Assembly: GCA_958299035.1 (NCBI GenBank)
Contig: CATQJL010000001.1
Span: 52,750,333-52,814,332, forward strand
DNA: 64,000 nucleotides
Direction: 5' to 3'
DNA from: Cylicocyclus nassatus
Taxonomy: Eukaryota > Nematoda > Chromadorea > Rhabditida > Strongylidae
In this document: positions 50,401 through 62,562 of the stretch, one piece after another
How positions within the stretch are numbered: the first letter of the stretch is position 1
Layout: each line of letters opens with the position of its first letter
Made by a program: the position numbers and the translations under genes
The notes under the pieces: model-generated
Seen by the model: the letters and a program-made list of their open reading frames with translations, nothing else
Told to the model about the DNA's origin: nothing
Database searches by the model: none

Positions 50401-53400
50401 TAGATTTTTTCCATAAGTCTGATCTGATCTTGTTAGAATCGTTCGTTAAGTAATAGCTGGCTACAATATAGCGATTGAAAATTTCCGTACTCATCTCTGC
50501 GCTACTACAAGCGGTTTAACCAGCCCTCTCATTTTTTGGTTCTTCGGCGATTACGACTCTCAACTTCGGTGTAAATATTCCATTTGCGCGTATGTATACA
50601 GGTTGTAGATCAGGTCAGATTTAAAATGTGCATACTTATCGTTGACATTAAAACTCTGTTTGAGTATACTTTACACTTCGTTGGTGGTTCCACTTACCTG
50701 GTTTTCGCCGCGAGGTTTGGCACACATCATCTCAAACAATTTTTTGTTCAAGTCAAGAAAAAAATGCCATATTGACAGCAGAGGATAAAGGTTGAGTAAA
50801 GGAATAGAGCAGGATCTTGGCCCTAAAAAATTTTGTTGAGAGTCAGAATTTGCTTGTTGCCTTACCAACTTCTAGATAAAAGGTGATATAGACTGCTCAA
50901 CAGTAGTAATAATTTCTGTTGCATTCAACTTGGTCGGGAGAGCTTTATTTCTTACAAGGGAAGGATACTCAATCGCAATGACTACTGGATGAGCGGTGTA
51001 TACCGCGTACACCGTCCCTAGACGGTGATCTCTAAACTGCACTCCATACCTGCTATGACGTCATTCTGGAAGAGCTATAAAGGATTCTTGGTGCTGCATG
51101 GGCATTCAAGTACTAGGCTTGACTGGTCAACTGGTGCAGTGGATAGTGGCTTGGACTGCTGAGCTTGATGCGTGGGTTCGATTCCCCTCGAACGCTGACG
51201 GTTTTACGTTTTTGCAAAATCCTTCCTAGCTTTTCCAGAAACGTCATAGCGGATATGGAGTGTGCTTTAGAGATTACGCAGTATACACCGCTTATCCAAT
51301 CGCCACTGCGATCGAGTATCCTTCCCTTGTTAGAACTCTCAATCCGGAACCACCTACGATAGCCCTTCGATTTCCTTAGAGACAATCTCCACCCTGAATC
51401 ACTATCTTCGTCTTAGGTCTTGATTGAATATCGTGAGCTATGAGATAAAATTATGATATTCTAAACGGTCTTGTAAGAAAAGAACACCGTATCGGATAAG
51501 CAACTCGCAAAGTTCTAAATATCCCTCTTTAAAAGCCAAAGCCGTTCTCATTTGCGGAATGAGTTTTGGAAAAGTTAGAGATCTTAAAAGTTTTCCTCGT
51601 AAACGTTTGAAAATTCTTCACATTCCTGATAAATGTGCTTTCTCTCTATAGCCGATATTCCCAATTCCTTTTTAATTAGGAAATTTTGGCCAGTCTTTGA
51701 TGCATCATTTTTATTTGACTCCAATGAAAATGTGTAAAAATTTTAAACTAATCAGGACTAATATTACGACAAGTTCCGCTTTCTTGTTTTTCTGAAACGG
51801 AGTTTTCATTTATAGACTCTCTCCAGGACTTCTCAGCATGAAAAGGGGCATATAAGGTTTTGCAAAATTTTTCAACTGTCAAATTGATCCAATATTTCAT
51901 GTACGATACGTTTACAGTTTCGAACGCCCACATTTTTCTTTAAAGGCAGTGTCCCACCAAAGTTGAAGTCGCGGGGATCTTTACATATTCTACTATAGGG
52001 ACCTCTAGATAGGCCATTGCAACAAGTCCCACTCAATTTGACCCCCTCTACGCTGAGAAAAATTCGCTCAAAGTGGTACGCGGAGAGCCAGTTGGTACGC
52101 GCGGACGACTCCTTCGGTCTCCCCCCTTACGCGTTTAAACATGTCCCTCCACTTGGCATCCACCTCCCCTCTATTGCTGCCACTGTGGCGGGGCTGAAGT
52201 TGGAAGGTACAACTCGTCCACCTTGCTTCCGCGGGGCCTCCAGAAAACGGGGTTTTTGGGAACTTCGTGCGATTTTAAGCCCATACAGTGCTATACAGGG
52301 TCCGACAGGCTTGCAAAATGCAAAAATTTCGGCAACTAAATTTTGGTGAGACACTGCCTTTAAAGAGTCGTTGCGCAGATACAATCAGCAGATCAAAAAT
52401 CAGCATATCATGATGTTTTGGTGATAAATATCTCCTCTCGGTTTACCATAGCGTCTTGGTATCCTTCGTTTGGGTGTTTTGCCCCAAGAGATGAAGAACA
52501 TAGGTGAAGTAGAGTTCTTAACTAGATGACACTATTTCTATTCGACATTTTTGTTTGCTGTGTTGATCTGCTTCCTGATATAGAGTGTGGTGTTTGCGAA
52601 TAGCAAAGCGTTCGAATCGATTGACAGTGGAGATTATTCTGCCGTCGAGTGGTCCGGTTCGACACACAATTATGTACACGGAAAGGTGGAAAGGGTGGTA
52701 GTTCACGCACAGGCACATTTATTCTTTGAAAGGGAACGTGAACGAAGAATTAAGGAATGGAATGCTAGAATGGGGTACCAAACTTTTTGTTCACGTGATG
52801 CTTGAAATGAGCATGGGTCTTATTTTGTACAGACAACGAAATCAATGTTTGCACTCTTGAGTCTGGTCGATGATCGACATGTATTGAAAACTGGCTAAAT
52901 TAATTACAATCATAGAAGTACATTAACAGCCAAAAATCAATTTAGGATACCTTTTGTTTCTGTGTGAGAATCACTTGCACTAACGTATTCCGCAAATATT
53001 AGAACACGTTTCATTTTCGAGCAAAAGAAATTCAAATTCGCAAAAAGGCTTGAAATGTGTCTGTGCTAAATCTGGGCACTGACTGGTCTCAAAAACTACG
53101 GTATTGGGCGAGAATTCGGATTTCTTAGCCATGGATGAATGAATGAGCTGCTTAGGCATGACTGTTTAGTTTGTCTTTCTCTATCCGTTTCCATATGGAA
53201 AAACTAAGCCACCAGTCTACATGGATACTACCCCTGAAGGCAGTGTCTTGCCAAATTCGTGTCTCAGGATTTTTGCGGACCTTTGTGACGCTGCATAAAT
53301 TCAAATTGCATAAAATTTTCGCAAACACCGCCGAAGTGACGAACGAGTTAATCTTCTCACACATCTCTTTAGGATGTATAAGCATGTCAAGTCTGTAGAA

Positions 53401-56400
53401 TCTCGTTTTTAGACTGCAACAGTCCACTTTTATTCCAGGAAGATTATGGGCACTTGCGATGTCTCAGTTACCCAAATACCGACGTCTTTCTTTTGTGCTT
53501 CTCATTGGTGGATCCAAAAAGTCTGGTGAGTGCTGGTAAACAGTTTGCGAACGAGGAGGAGGTTTCCTGGATTGCACTATAGCTGCCGATTCTAAAGTTT
53601 GGTACACATAAGGTTCTTTAACCTACTAACAAGGAAGGTGTTTTCGGTCGAAGTGACCTTTTCACATGAATTTGATATGGCTATAAAGAGCATCAAACGC
53701 TGATTCCAAATCTGTCTTCGCTATCTGCCGAGCGCCTCTAGACGTCTAGTTATGAATATTTTCTTGGTACGAAAAATGAACGCATAATCTAAGTAAAATA
53801 AAATTTTACCGTCTTCTCAGCGCTCAAGTAGAGCAGTGTTAAGTATGAGTGCTTTAGATAGAAGGTATTGTTCAAATAAAGTGCTTTGATAATCAACATT
53901 GGACCATTTGATCTGACGAATATTGTCCTAATTATGCATTTAATTTATCAACTCAAAAAACGCTCATAACTCGACGTCTAGAGGCGCTCGGCAGATAATG
54001 AAGACAGATTTGGAATCAGCGTTTGATGCTCTTTATAGGTCGTATCAATTTCATGTGAAAGGCCACTTCGACCGAAAACACCTCCCTTGTAAGCTATTAG
54101 AAGCAATGATTAAATGTCAATAATTCAAGCTGTACTATGTCCAAATGGGGAGAATCTAAAATTCGCAAGTCTCTGTAATTGAAATCTCAGATTCGGGTTT
54201 CCGGAATTATTTCGTTACATTGCGTCAAAGATTTCAAATAAAAAAGGTTTGCGATTATGGTTGCTCAAGCCATACAAAAATGTTTAGAAAACATACATTT
54301 ATCTAACGTTTTATTGCATGTGAAATAATTTTATACATGTAAGATATAGGTGTTTTATCATTAAAATCATAGATTTATCCAATACAAAAAACAATCGAAA
54401 AATTGAGTGAAATAATATTTTTAGGGACATTCAAATACCTTTTTTGATAGAGATAGCGAGTAAAACCAAAATCGCTGATAATGCTATTAATTTATTGGAT
54501 CTTTTGGCTTTGCCAATTAAGTCAAAAATTTTACCACCAACAAAAATTGCACTAGAAAACGCATAATTTTCATTATGGCTGCTACTCATAATATTTCAGA
54601 AAACAATTTGAACGAAGAAAGTTATGAATTTTTCAAAAATTAGTGCAGGAGTGTTCCAAACTAATAGCATCTGTTGAACTAAAAAAACTCCTTGGAAGCA
54701 TGTGCACTTTTGGTTGGAAAAGCACTTTCATCCCTAAGGATTCATTTTTCTGAAACCTATGATGAATGAGTATAGCTTTTGCTCTTTCCTGCTAAATTAA
54801 GAGTTGGGCAGCATTCTCAGTCCTCTTCGGGAGGCAGCCAACATGACGATAGCTTGTGCCAGCCGTATGCGTTGCCGTTAAACTTTCTCAAATTTTATAT
54901 TTATGCTATGACAGTATTAATTTTGAAAAAAAGCTGGGAGCCCAATGGGCCCTAACTCTTACTTTTTGACATTTTTCCCACTAAAGAATCATGAGTATAT
55001 GAGCTGCTTACTGACAATCACAGTAGTACAGTATGCTTACGTGCAGTTTTCCTCATATCCTTTTCCCGCACTACTGTAAAAATCTACGATTCAAAAAAGT
55101 AGATCGGCTTTGTTTTTTCCTATACGTTTTTTAAGGGTCAGCTTGTTTGGTCTTCGAGTGTGACTCATACAAAAGCGTATAGTCACGATTTTTCGTGATA
55201 TCATTCCTTATATGCATTTAGGACGTTTGTTTGACGGTTTGGATGCCAGAGATACGAAAGTACGCCGGTGATAACGTGCCGGTCTTACTGGTTGGCACGA
55301 AGGAAGACCTTTTGGAAACAGCCACTGACGAACAGAGGGTCTCGTTCGACGCGGCTCGAAGAGCTGCTTCGCAGGTAACGGAACTTATTGTGCAGTCAGG
55401 TCATGTTATTTCTGACATATACGGTAGTCGAAAATTTTTTGAGGAGAGGGATCGAGAGGGGGAGGGCGAGGAGGATGAGTAGTAGCAGGTGCGGCAGAAA
55501 TTATTTTCAAAGATTGATAAGAAGAGAATTAAACGGGTCCCTTCGTAAGCTTTTCAAATCAATAAATATTTTTGGAATATCATTGAAAGAAAACGGTTTG
55601 GATACACCTGCGAAGAAAATTTGAAAAGCTAATTGCTTTTATATGCAATTTTCCCTAACCATTAGATTTCCAGTAAAAATATTTCCATAATTTTGTAAAT
55701 TTCACATCAGAATTGAGCCCCTTGGAACTTTTGCTGCAGTCACTTGGGTCCAAAATTATGAAATGTGACTGTTACTTAATTTGAGAGAAACTCCTACTAG
55801 TTGAATTGAAACTTCACGAATGTTGCAAAGCAGAATGCTAGTACTTAATCACGGCGATACACGAGCCTTGCACCCAAATTAGAAGATTCTTTCGAAATTG
55901 TTCGAAGACCTTTTGAAGCATGCTACATAATTTTCCCTATGATAAATGTTGCATTCTATCATAGTACAACTCAAAAATTTCATTTAAACTAAGAACAAAA
56001 ATTTGAAGGAAAAGTTCAAAAACCATAACCATTATAGAGACATGCGATCAACATGAACTTCCCTCAAGGAAAGAATAGGAAAGAAAATCAAATAGAGTCA
56101 GACTAGTGAACAAGTAATTTGAAGGTGCTATACGGACGAGCGTTCGCTTCGGACTCGCCCCGGTTTCTCGCTATTTGAAGACTGAATTGAGCTAACGATT
56201 CTTTATATATTAGATCAGGCAGGTTTTCTTCCCTAATTTATCGATTTCAACGATTTTATCGGTGCTGTAAGAGAGATTCTGAAATTTGGCGCAAGATTTA
56301 TTTGTAATACAATAGAATTCCGAAGCGGACGCTTAGTTGGTCGTTCTGTGGTGTTTGTCGTTGCTTGTCAGTGTCTAGGTAAACAGATTACTGCTGCGCA

Positions 56401-59400
56401 GCGCAAATGACGTTCTGAAAGGAAACAGTCTAGAATAAGTTGAAAGGGGTAACAATCCTCACAGCTGCGATCTCATTACTTGATAATGCAAAGGCGTTCC
56501 TGCTGGGAAGCCATAAGTTGAAAGTAGCGAAAAAAAATAATTATTGATAGCACACTTTCAGAAGTCGGGAGCGTTTGAAATCGAAATTTCAAAGGGCTCT
56601 AAACGTATGGCAACAGCTACACGCGATGTCAAACCAAATCAATGCTTCCGATTACTGTGTGATCATACTGTAGATAGTTTAGAATGAACAAATCAATACT
56701 CACGTACTAAAAGTGGGGCTAAAACTGCTAATGATAATTCTGAGGTAATTCATGCTTTGGTTCATAGCAGAACCGCTTGCAGGTCGAAAAGAAAATAAAT
56801 GACTTTATGCGTAACGCATATCTGACACATTCATCATTTTGGCAAAATTAAGGCTAAACACAACACAGCACAAACCTGCGTTACAACATCATTCACAAGC
56901 TGCATCGGGAATTTTACTAACTTCGAAAAATTCGCAAAATTTTAGAGATATACGAATTTCTTCTAGATTTTCACGCATACTCCCAGAACCTCCTACTGTA
57001 CACCTAGTACTTAGTAATTCCATCATCCGGAGATTCGTCTCGTTGAGATGATTGTAATGCCTTTATTGATTTTGGATTTCAAATTCGCGTTCTGTCCGGA
57101 TTCCGGTATACTGCAATAGTTCTGGACTCCAAAACTATTGCAGTATACCGAAATCGCGAAAATCCCGAATTCTGCGCGATCTCATGAGCGGCGTGCGATG
57201 TCCTAAATATCTCGCAACGTCAGTTTGCCCGGAATTTTGGGTTGACAGCTTCTCGCACTCTTGGAAGTCCTGAAAAATCTGATGAGCGGGATTATTCTAG
57301 CATAGTATACTTGGGTTCGAATTGAATAAACATTCGATCATTCGAATAAACCTTCCGAATATATTCGCAGCAGAAATTCAATATTCGGAGTTCTTCCATT
57401 TTCGAACGAATTTCGAAACTCATAATAAAAAAAGGGGTTTTGAATAGTTTTTATTCGAATGTTCATTCGAATTCATATTCGAATGAAATCCGTGAAATCC
57501 ATCAAATTACTCGAGTTTGTTGTAGACAACGGGCTGAGTATCAAGCTCGCTTGGTCTACGTTTTTTCCCGCAAAGCTCGATAATGCATCGTTCTACAGCA
57601 GTGATCACCTTTAGAATGTGTGGAAACCCGCATTCCCTCAACTGCTTGCGGCAGTAAAAAATTAGATGTGGATTTTGATTGATGGTTTTTTCAACCATTG
57701 AGGTTGTTTGCTGCTGGCACCAAATCAGCAAAAAAAAACAGCTATCGAATTCAAGCTCATGGTTCACAGAATCAATTTCATCCATTTTTGAAGAAGTGTG
57801 AGCTACGGGGCTGCGAGTTGGTATAGAGGGGTAAGTGGGGGGTTCTGATTATGAACAAAAACTTGCTTTACCGGTGTTTTTCGATTTTGGGAAAATTTTG
57901 AGCTACGGGACTAGGTGTTGGTATAATGGGGTAAATGGGGTCGCCGATTATGACTAAAATCTACTTCATCGATTTTACCGATTTCTGGAAGATCTTGAGC
58001 TATGAAGCTGGGAGGTTGGTACGGGGTATGTGAGGGTGCTGATCAAGAATGAATCGGCTTCAGCCGGATTTTTCGACTCTCAATGTTCGAATATAATCGA
58101 TACGCATTCGTTTGACATGTTTGATCTTCGGATATCATTCGGAATTCATTCATTTGAGAATTTTTTAATCTCGAATTTATTCGATATTCGTTCACGAGTT
58201 GCCCTACGTGCCGCTTACAGACCGATAATAACTATTCAAAAAGGAAATTTATGCCCTATGTGCCGCTTGAAGATCGTATATATAAGAAAAACCAACTACG
58301 ACTCAAACAAAAAGAGAACAACTAATTCAAGTATTTACAGCGTATTCGCAAATTGCCGTACATGTCAAGACATTCAATTCTGAAAACTGCCCCAAACGCA
58401 CAAAAATCTGCTTCTCTTCCCGATCGAATTGCCCTACGTGCCGCTTACACACCGATACCTAGTTGAAAGCACCAGCGGGACCCAGTTACACAAAAGCAAG
58501 GCTGTTGTTAGATAAACGCTTTCAAAAGTACCAGCGAAGCCAAGTTACTCACACACTCTCTTGTCTACACGCCGAGGCAAGATAATCCTAAAGTGACTGT
58601 TCTCATAGAGCATTTTTACCAAGAGTTGAAAACATAGATAAAGCAACTGATAGGAGTACAACATATCTGAAAGACACATTCTGGCATAACAAGCTCAAAA
58701 AGAGGTACAAATAACACCGGACACTGGCGACACAGTCTCAAAATCATTGCGACACTCATGATTGCCTTTCGAAACCCGTGTGACCCTTTTACGAAAATAT
58801 GCTTGGTCATCGTTATGAAATTTGGCAGCGTTCCAAAACGCATGCCACTTGGCAGCAATCCAAATCCAAAGATCAGTGTATTTCATCATAATTTCTACGT
58901 CTGCGGCCTCCTCGTTTGCCTGTTCCACGGACCTGGTGGCTTAGTGGGTAAACAACGAATTCATTATGTATTACGTAGTGATTTGAGGTTTTTTACTTTT
59001 GATTTTTTTCGATATTCGCTTACTCGAAGTTTTATTTTCGAATTTATTCGATAAGCATTCATTCGATGAAAAGTTCCGAATTTACTCAAGTATACAGCAT
59101 ACTCGTTTTGATTAAGGTGAAACTACTTAAATTGAGCTCGCCTTGTACTCGTCAACTACCCTGATAGTAAATGTGTCAGTTGAGCAAAGGTCTTTTTCAT
59201 ACTCCACGACTGATTGATAAGTGCGGCTACCGAATATATCTTGTATTTTGCAAGAACTGAGTTCAAAAATGTTCACTCATCTTTCGCATTTCAGATGGGT
59301 TGCATGAAGTTCTTGGCGTGCTCTGCTTTGACCCACAAAGGGCTGAAACAAGTGTTTGACGAGGCCTTTCTTGCCGCTCTCGGTGTCACTCTCAAGGACA

Positions 59401-59432
59401 GCTACCGGAAACCTTGTTGTCGCATTTTGTGA
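47497..59432 (+). CDS. Rho-family small GTPase (CDC42-related, CRP-1-like)
   Basis: A membrane-anchored GTP switch of the Rho family. Exons: 47497-47552, 49395-49524, 53439-53525, 55222-55374, 59295-59432; phases agree and give 187 residues. Motifs: P-loop GDSYVGKT (11-18); switch I TTVFDNW with the conserved Thr at 36; DTAGQED (58-64) with the catalytic Gln at 62; TKED (117-120) for base recognition; CSAL (151-154); and C-terminal CRIL (184-187), a CaaX box whose final Leu predicts geranylgeranylation, preceded by another Cys. Oddities: Ser13 and Tyr14 replace the Gly12-Ala13 pair of CDC42, and about 8 residues are missing between TKED and CSAL, where the Rho insert lies. Introns of 1.7-3.9 kb carry foldback elements. 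AATAAA follows at 59770. The closest C. elegans relative may be CRP-1, but this is from memory of the family, not alignment. Confidence 0.9.
50954..51330. repeat. 377-bp foldback element, ACAAGGGAAGG family, with tRNA-like core
   Basis: Ends ACAAGGGAAGGATACTC and GAGTATCCTTCCCTTGT. Arms 50954-51095 and 51200-51330 are inverted copies, including TATGACGTCATTCTGGAAGA against TTTTCCAGAAACGTCATAG. The centre (about 51100-51200) is not part of the palindrome. Confidence 0.85.
51125..51200 (+). other. tRNA-like sequence in the centre of the foldback
   Basis: TGGTGCAGTGG (51132-51142) fits an A box and GGTTCGATTCC (51175-51185) is a perfect B box, 32 bases apart. The expected acceptor stem does not pair, so this is a tRNA relic or SINE head rather than a functional tRNA. 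Confidence 0.5.
51939..52365. repeat. 427-bp MITE with AAAGGCAGTGTC ends
   Basis: CTTTAAAGGCAGTGTCCCAC at the left is matched by GACACTGCCTTTAAAG at the right, and CACCAAA by TTTGGTG. Lies in intron 2 of the Rho GTPase. The termini make the target duplication ambiguous (TTTAA or TTAA). Confidence 0.75.
53629..54090. repeat. 462-bp foldback element, ACAAGGGAAGG family
   Basis: Starts ACAAGGAAGGTGTTTTCGGT and ends ACCGAAAACACCTCCCTTGT. The arms match over more than 120 bp, for instance AGAGCATCAAACGCTGATTC against GAATCAGCGTTTGATGCTCT (perfect). Lies in intron 3 of the Rho GTPase. Confidence 0.9.
57104..57150. repeat. perfect 18-bp hairpin
   Basis: CGGTATACTGCAATAGTT (57104-57121) and its exact reverse complement (57133-57150) are separated by 11 bases. 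In intron 4 of the Rho GTPase. Confidence 0.85.
57299..59103. repeat. 1.8-kb inverted-terminus element with internal repeats
   Basis: AGCATAGTATACTTGGGTTC at the left is answered imperfectly by ACTCAAGTATACAGCATACT at the right, and both ends are rich in ATTCGAATAAA-like units. The interior holds a 100-bp tandem array and three GCCCTAYGTGCCGCTT units (58201, 58251, 58430). No transposase recognised. Confidence 0.55.
57800..58050. repeat. approximately 100-bp tandem array, 2.5 copies
   Basis: Units begin GAGCTACGGGGCTGCGAGTT (57800), GAGCTACGGGACTAGGTGTT (57900) and GAGCTATGAAGCTGGGAGGT (57997). A lone relative, GAGTTGCGGGGCTACGAGTT, lies near 61382. Confidence 0.8.
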
Positions 59433-60915
59433 TATTCTTTTATGGATCTTCTTTTCATGTTCAAATTGATTTGCCGTTACATATCTGCGGCTATATCAGT
59501 TGTTTTTCAACAGCTACTCCCTCAGTGCTCTTTCTGCTCCCTTGTTGCATGTTGCTTCAGGAGCTTTCATTGTCAAACCTCATGAAACCAATGTGATTGC
59601 TTTGTATATTGCACCAGTGTACTCTACTTACATTGTTACCTTCATCTTTATTGGATGGTTTGTTTTGTCTTCTCAATGTGTGTATCTATGCAGTGCTCAC
59701 TGAAAGTGCCTGATGTCAATCAGCCATGTGTAATCTTTCTTCTGTGGAGAAAAATTTGAAAAAAAAAACAATAAATGCATGTTGATTGAGTAGAATTTCA
59801 ATCACTAGTTAATTGGTCGCAAAATTACAAGATGTCTCAAAAGTCTTCAAGCCTGACTAACGTAGTGATTTTGTTGGTATTCCTCCCTTTCCAGTAAGAT
59901 TTTGCTTATGACAACTTCGTCTAGTTGTCGTCCCATTTGAATTGTACTGTTTAAATATTGTTCTTGGAGCAAACAGTACTTCGATTTTAAAGACAAGCCA
60001 ATGGAAACGTACTCCCTCTTCAAATATTTATAGCACTTTTGCCTTTGGAGCTCTTACGGAATCCTGAACTGTATATTCTAGATCTGGCTTCACTCTGCAT
60101 TTTAAGTGCGAAACCAATCATCATCTTTGTTCATTAGTTTAGGACTAAGACACAAACTCTTAAAACATGCCGTGTCAATGAGAAGTAAAATTTCTAGTAA
60201 CAAAAACCCATAGCTGGAAACTCCAACATCAAACCAATCCGAGTCACTAATTCTAGCTGTAGCCCTGCATTTTGACTGAAATATCATTTTAAATCACTCG
60301 GTGCACCAAAATTGCTGTTTCCTTGACGTTCTCAAGAACTGAATTGCTACACTTTGACATACTGTTAAATCTGACAGATAGGCTTCTCAGATTGTGCTTT
60401 CAGTCGCCGGATCAAGAGCTTGACTTTTTTTTTTGTAATCATTTATGGAAAGCAAGCCTTGACCTATTCCGCAATAAATTTTGGACGGTCTGGATCGCAG
60501 GCTCCAAAAGGTGTGAGGCAATCTCGACGTCAACTGCCTGCCTGCCGCGTGCATGCGTTTCGCAAGCTTCTGGAGGCCTGTGTGAGGACCAAGGAGGTTT
60601 TTTTTTCTCAAAATCTGATTGTGCTTTGCTGTTTTGTAAATATTTTACAAAATACGTGCCAAGTTTTATTGAGTCTTGCTTCGTACGGTTTTAACCGAGA
60701 AAATACTAGGTTTAGAGGCTTCTAGGAAACCCTGTATAATTGTCCAAATTCCGAAAGTACACTTTTTACTTTCGCATGTGCGTGACGAGTTGACGATACA
60801 GAGAAAAGTAACTTCAAACAAACGGCAACGAAAGGTTCCTCCCAAGGAGATAGCTTTCTCAATGTTATTGATATACAGTTATTTACCAAGTGTACAAAGG
60901 CTACTGCATGACGAA
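59433..60915. other. 3' flank of the Rho GTPase gene and intergenic DNA
   Basis: The first 340 bases are the probable 3' untranslated region, ending near the AATAAA at 59770. Beyond that no gene is recognised; overlapping frames of 100-123 codons at 60323-60725 on the plus strand show no family features. Confidence 0.4.
59770..59775 (+). terminator. polyadenylation signal of the Rho GTPase gene
   Basis: AATAAA 338 bases after the stop codon, just after a run of A. No closer AATAAA is seen. Confidence 0.55.
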
Positions 60916-61060
60916 GGCGCAGAAGCATTATTAGTTGAGCGGGCGTGAACGCTGCGCGAGCGTATCTTCATCGTTGTAAGTCGTGCACCTCGTGCGCTCT
61001 GCGGCTAATAAAGCCGCGTTCGCTCCTAAAGATATTGAGCATTCGTCATGTAGCAGCCTA
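60916..61060. repeat. 145-bp dispersed repeat, copy 2
   Basis: Same family and orientation as 32074-32218. The next 200 bp (61081-61290) contain a loose palindrome around CATTGGGAGCGG and CCAATCCCAGTG. Confidence 0.65.
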
Positions 61061-61948
61061 TAACTTTATCATTTGTAGTCCATTCTAGACATTGGGAGCG
61101 GACGGGCCGCGGGAGCTGCGAAATTCCAGCCGGTAAAGGGCCGCTGCTGGTCCAATCCCAGTGTCTAAGTTCTATCCTAACATATCTGCCGGTAAATGCG
61201 ATACTAGCGTCTGCAGGCAACATTTGCGCGTACGAAATAACTCTAGAGCGCATATTCTCAAATTTGCGCCTCCCGATAATTCATTACGCGCGCATGTTAG
61301 TGAGCATGTTAAATGAACCTTGGTTCCAGAGTTATCGATTACCTTCATCGAATTCTTCAACCTTTTTTCGATTCAGACTTTGAGTTGCGGGGCTACGAGT
61401 TGGTGTAGCACATGGTGGTGTAGCCTGCTAGTGAGGAAAATGTGCGGGCAGGGAAGTACTATATAGAAGTAAGACAGGAAAAACGAAATGTTGCGTAGAA
61501 GTGGAACGTAATGGTGAATTTTTCCAAATGTTTACCAAAACCCACATAATATAGTTGATTTCCTGTCGTAAACCCTGAACTGTGCTCGCTATATTTATGA
61601 AGCAGATGTTTCAGTACTTCCTGTTCAACTTATCTCACCTACGTATGCCGTGACGCTTACTGAACGATAACTGAGTCACGATTTTGAGGTCTTTTAGGTG
61701 ACACAGGTAAGACCTGCATTTTATGAACTCTGGATAGCAGAGTAAGGTTGACTAGTGTTATGGTTTTGAATTAGCTTGCGCCACATATGTACTTGATAAA
61801 GTGCATCGATATGTATTAAGTTTCAAAAACTTGAAATAAGGACGGAGCTTATGATTTTAGCATTGTTGAAGTATACACACTTGTTTGCTGTTAATTTTTT
61901 TCCTGCTTCGTCATATGTCTAAGTAAAACTAACAGTGTTTCTCAACTT

Positions 61949-62412
61949 ACAAGGGAAGGATGGTCAGTCGAAGTGGCGTGTATTGTATACCATGTTGGAG
62001 TGCATAAAACACTGATTCCAAATCTGTCTTCTTTATCTGCGGCGCGTTCTTGCGAGGAAGTTGTGAGCGTTTATTGGGGGAAGGAGGGGGGGGGGGGGGA
62101 ATTGGATGTGTAATATAAAAACTGTAGTAGCAATATTTCTAGCGCTTGAATGGACCGGTGGTAATTTTTCCAGCACTCTATAAAATAAATACTCTCAGGT
62201 AAAATATATCCGCACTCCGACTATCTCATTCAAACGCTGGGGAAATTCTAGCACTGTTTTATCCCAGAAAAACAGTCATTTTTACGCCCATAACTCCTCG
62301 TCCATCGATGCGCCGCAGGTAAGGAAGATAGATTTGGAAATAGCATTTAATGCGCTCCACCATGATATAGAACCCATCTCAAAAGGCCACTTCGAACCAT
62401 TCTTTCCCTGTT
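61949..62412. repeat. 464-bp foldback element, ACAAGGGAAGG family
   Basis: Starts ACAAGGGAAGGATGGTC and ends TTCTTTCCCTGT. Arms share TGATTCCAAATCTGTCTTCT against AAGATAGATTTGGAAATAGC and AGTCGAAGTGG against CCACTTCGAAC. Interrupted by a long G run near 62084. Confidence 0.75.
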
Positions 62413-62521
62413 AGTCATTCTCCTTTGCCATAACGCACATCGTGTTCAACAAACCATCATTGATCTTGCTTCCTAGAAGTTGAAACCGTGAAGTGTATTT
62501 TTTAGAAAGTAAGTAACAATC

Positions 62522-62527
62522 TTTATT
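62522..62527 (-). terminator. polyadenylation signal after the defensin-like exon
   Basis: AATAAA on the minus strand, 36 bases after the stop codon of the exon at 62563-62619, a typical nematode spacing. Confidence 0.55.
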
Positions 62528-62562
62528 TACGTATTATCGCACTTTTTCACGCACATTTTGGA

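Noticed and set aside
51125..51200. Functional tRNA gene
   Set aside because: A and B boxes are good, but the sequences at the acceptor-stem positions do not pair and no clean anticodon arm forms.
55375..55482. Extension of the Rho GTPase exon by read-through (83-codon frame)
   Set aside because: A canonical donor at 55375 and the in-phase final exon at 59295, which restores the CSAL motif and the CaaX end, explain the gene better.
57800..58050. CRISPR-like repeat array
   Set aside because: The units are diverged, about 100 bp, directly adjacent with no spacers, and the genome is eukaryotic.
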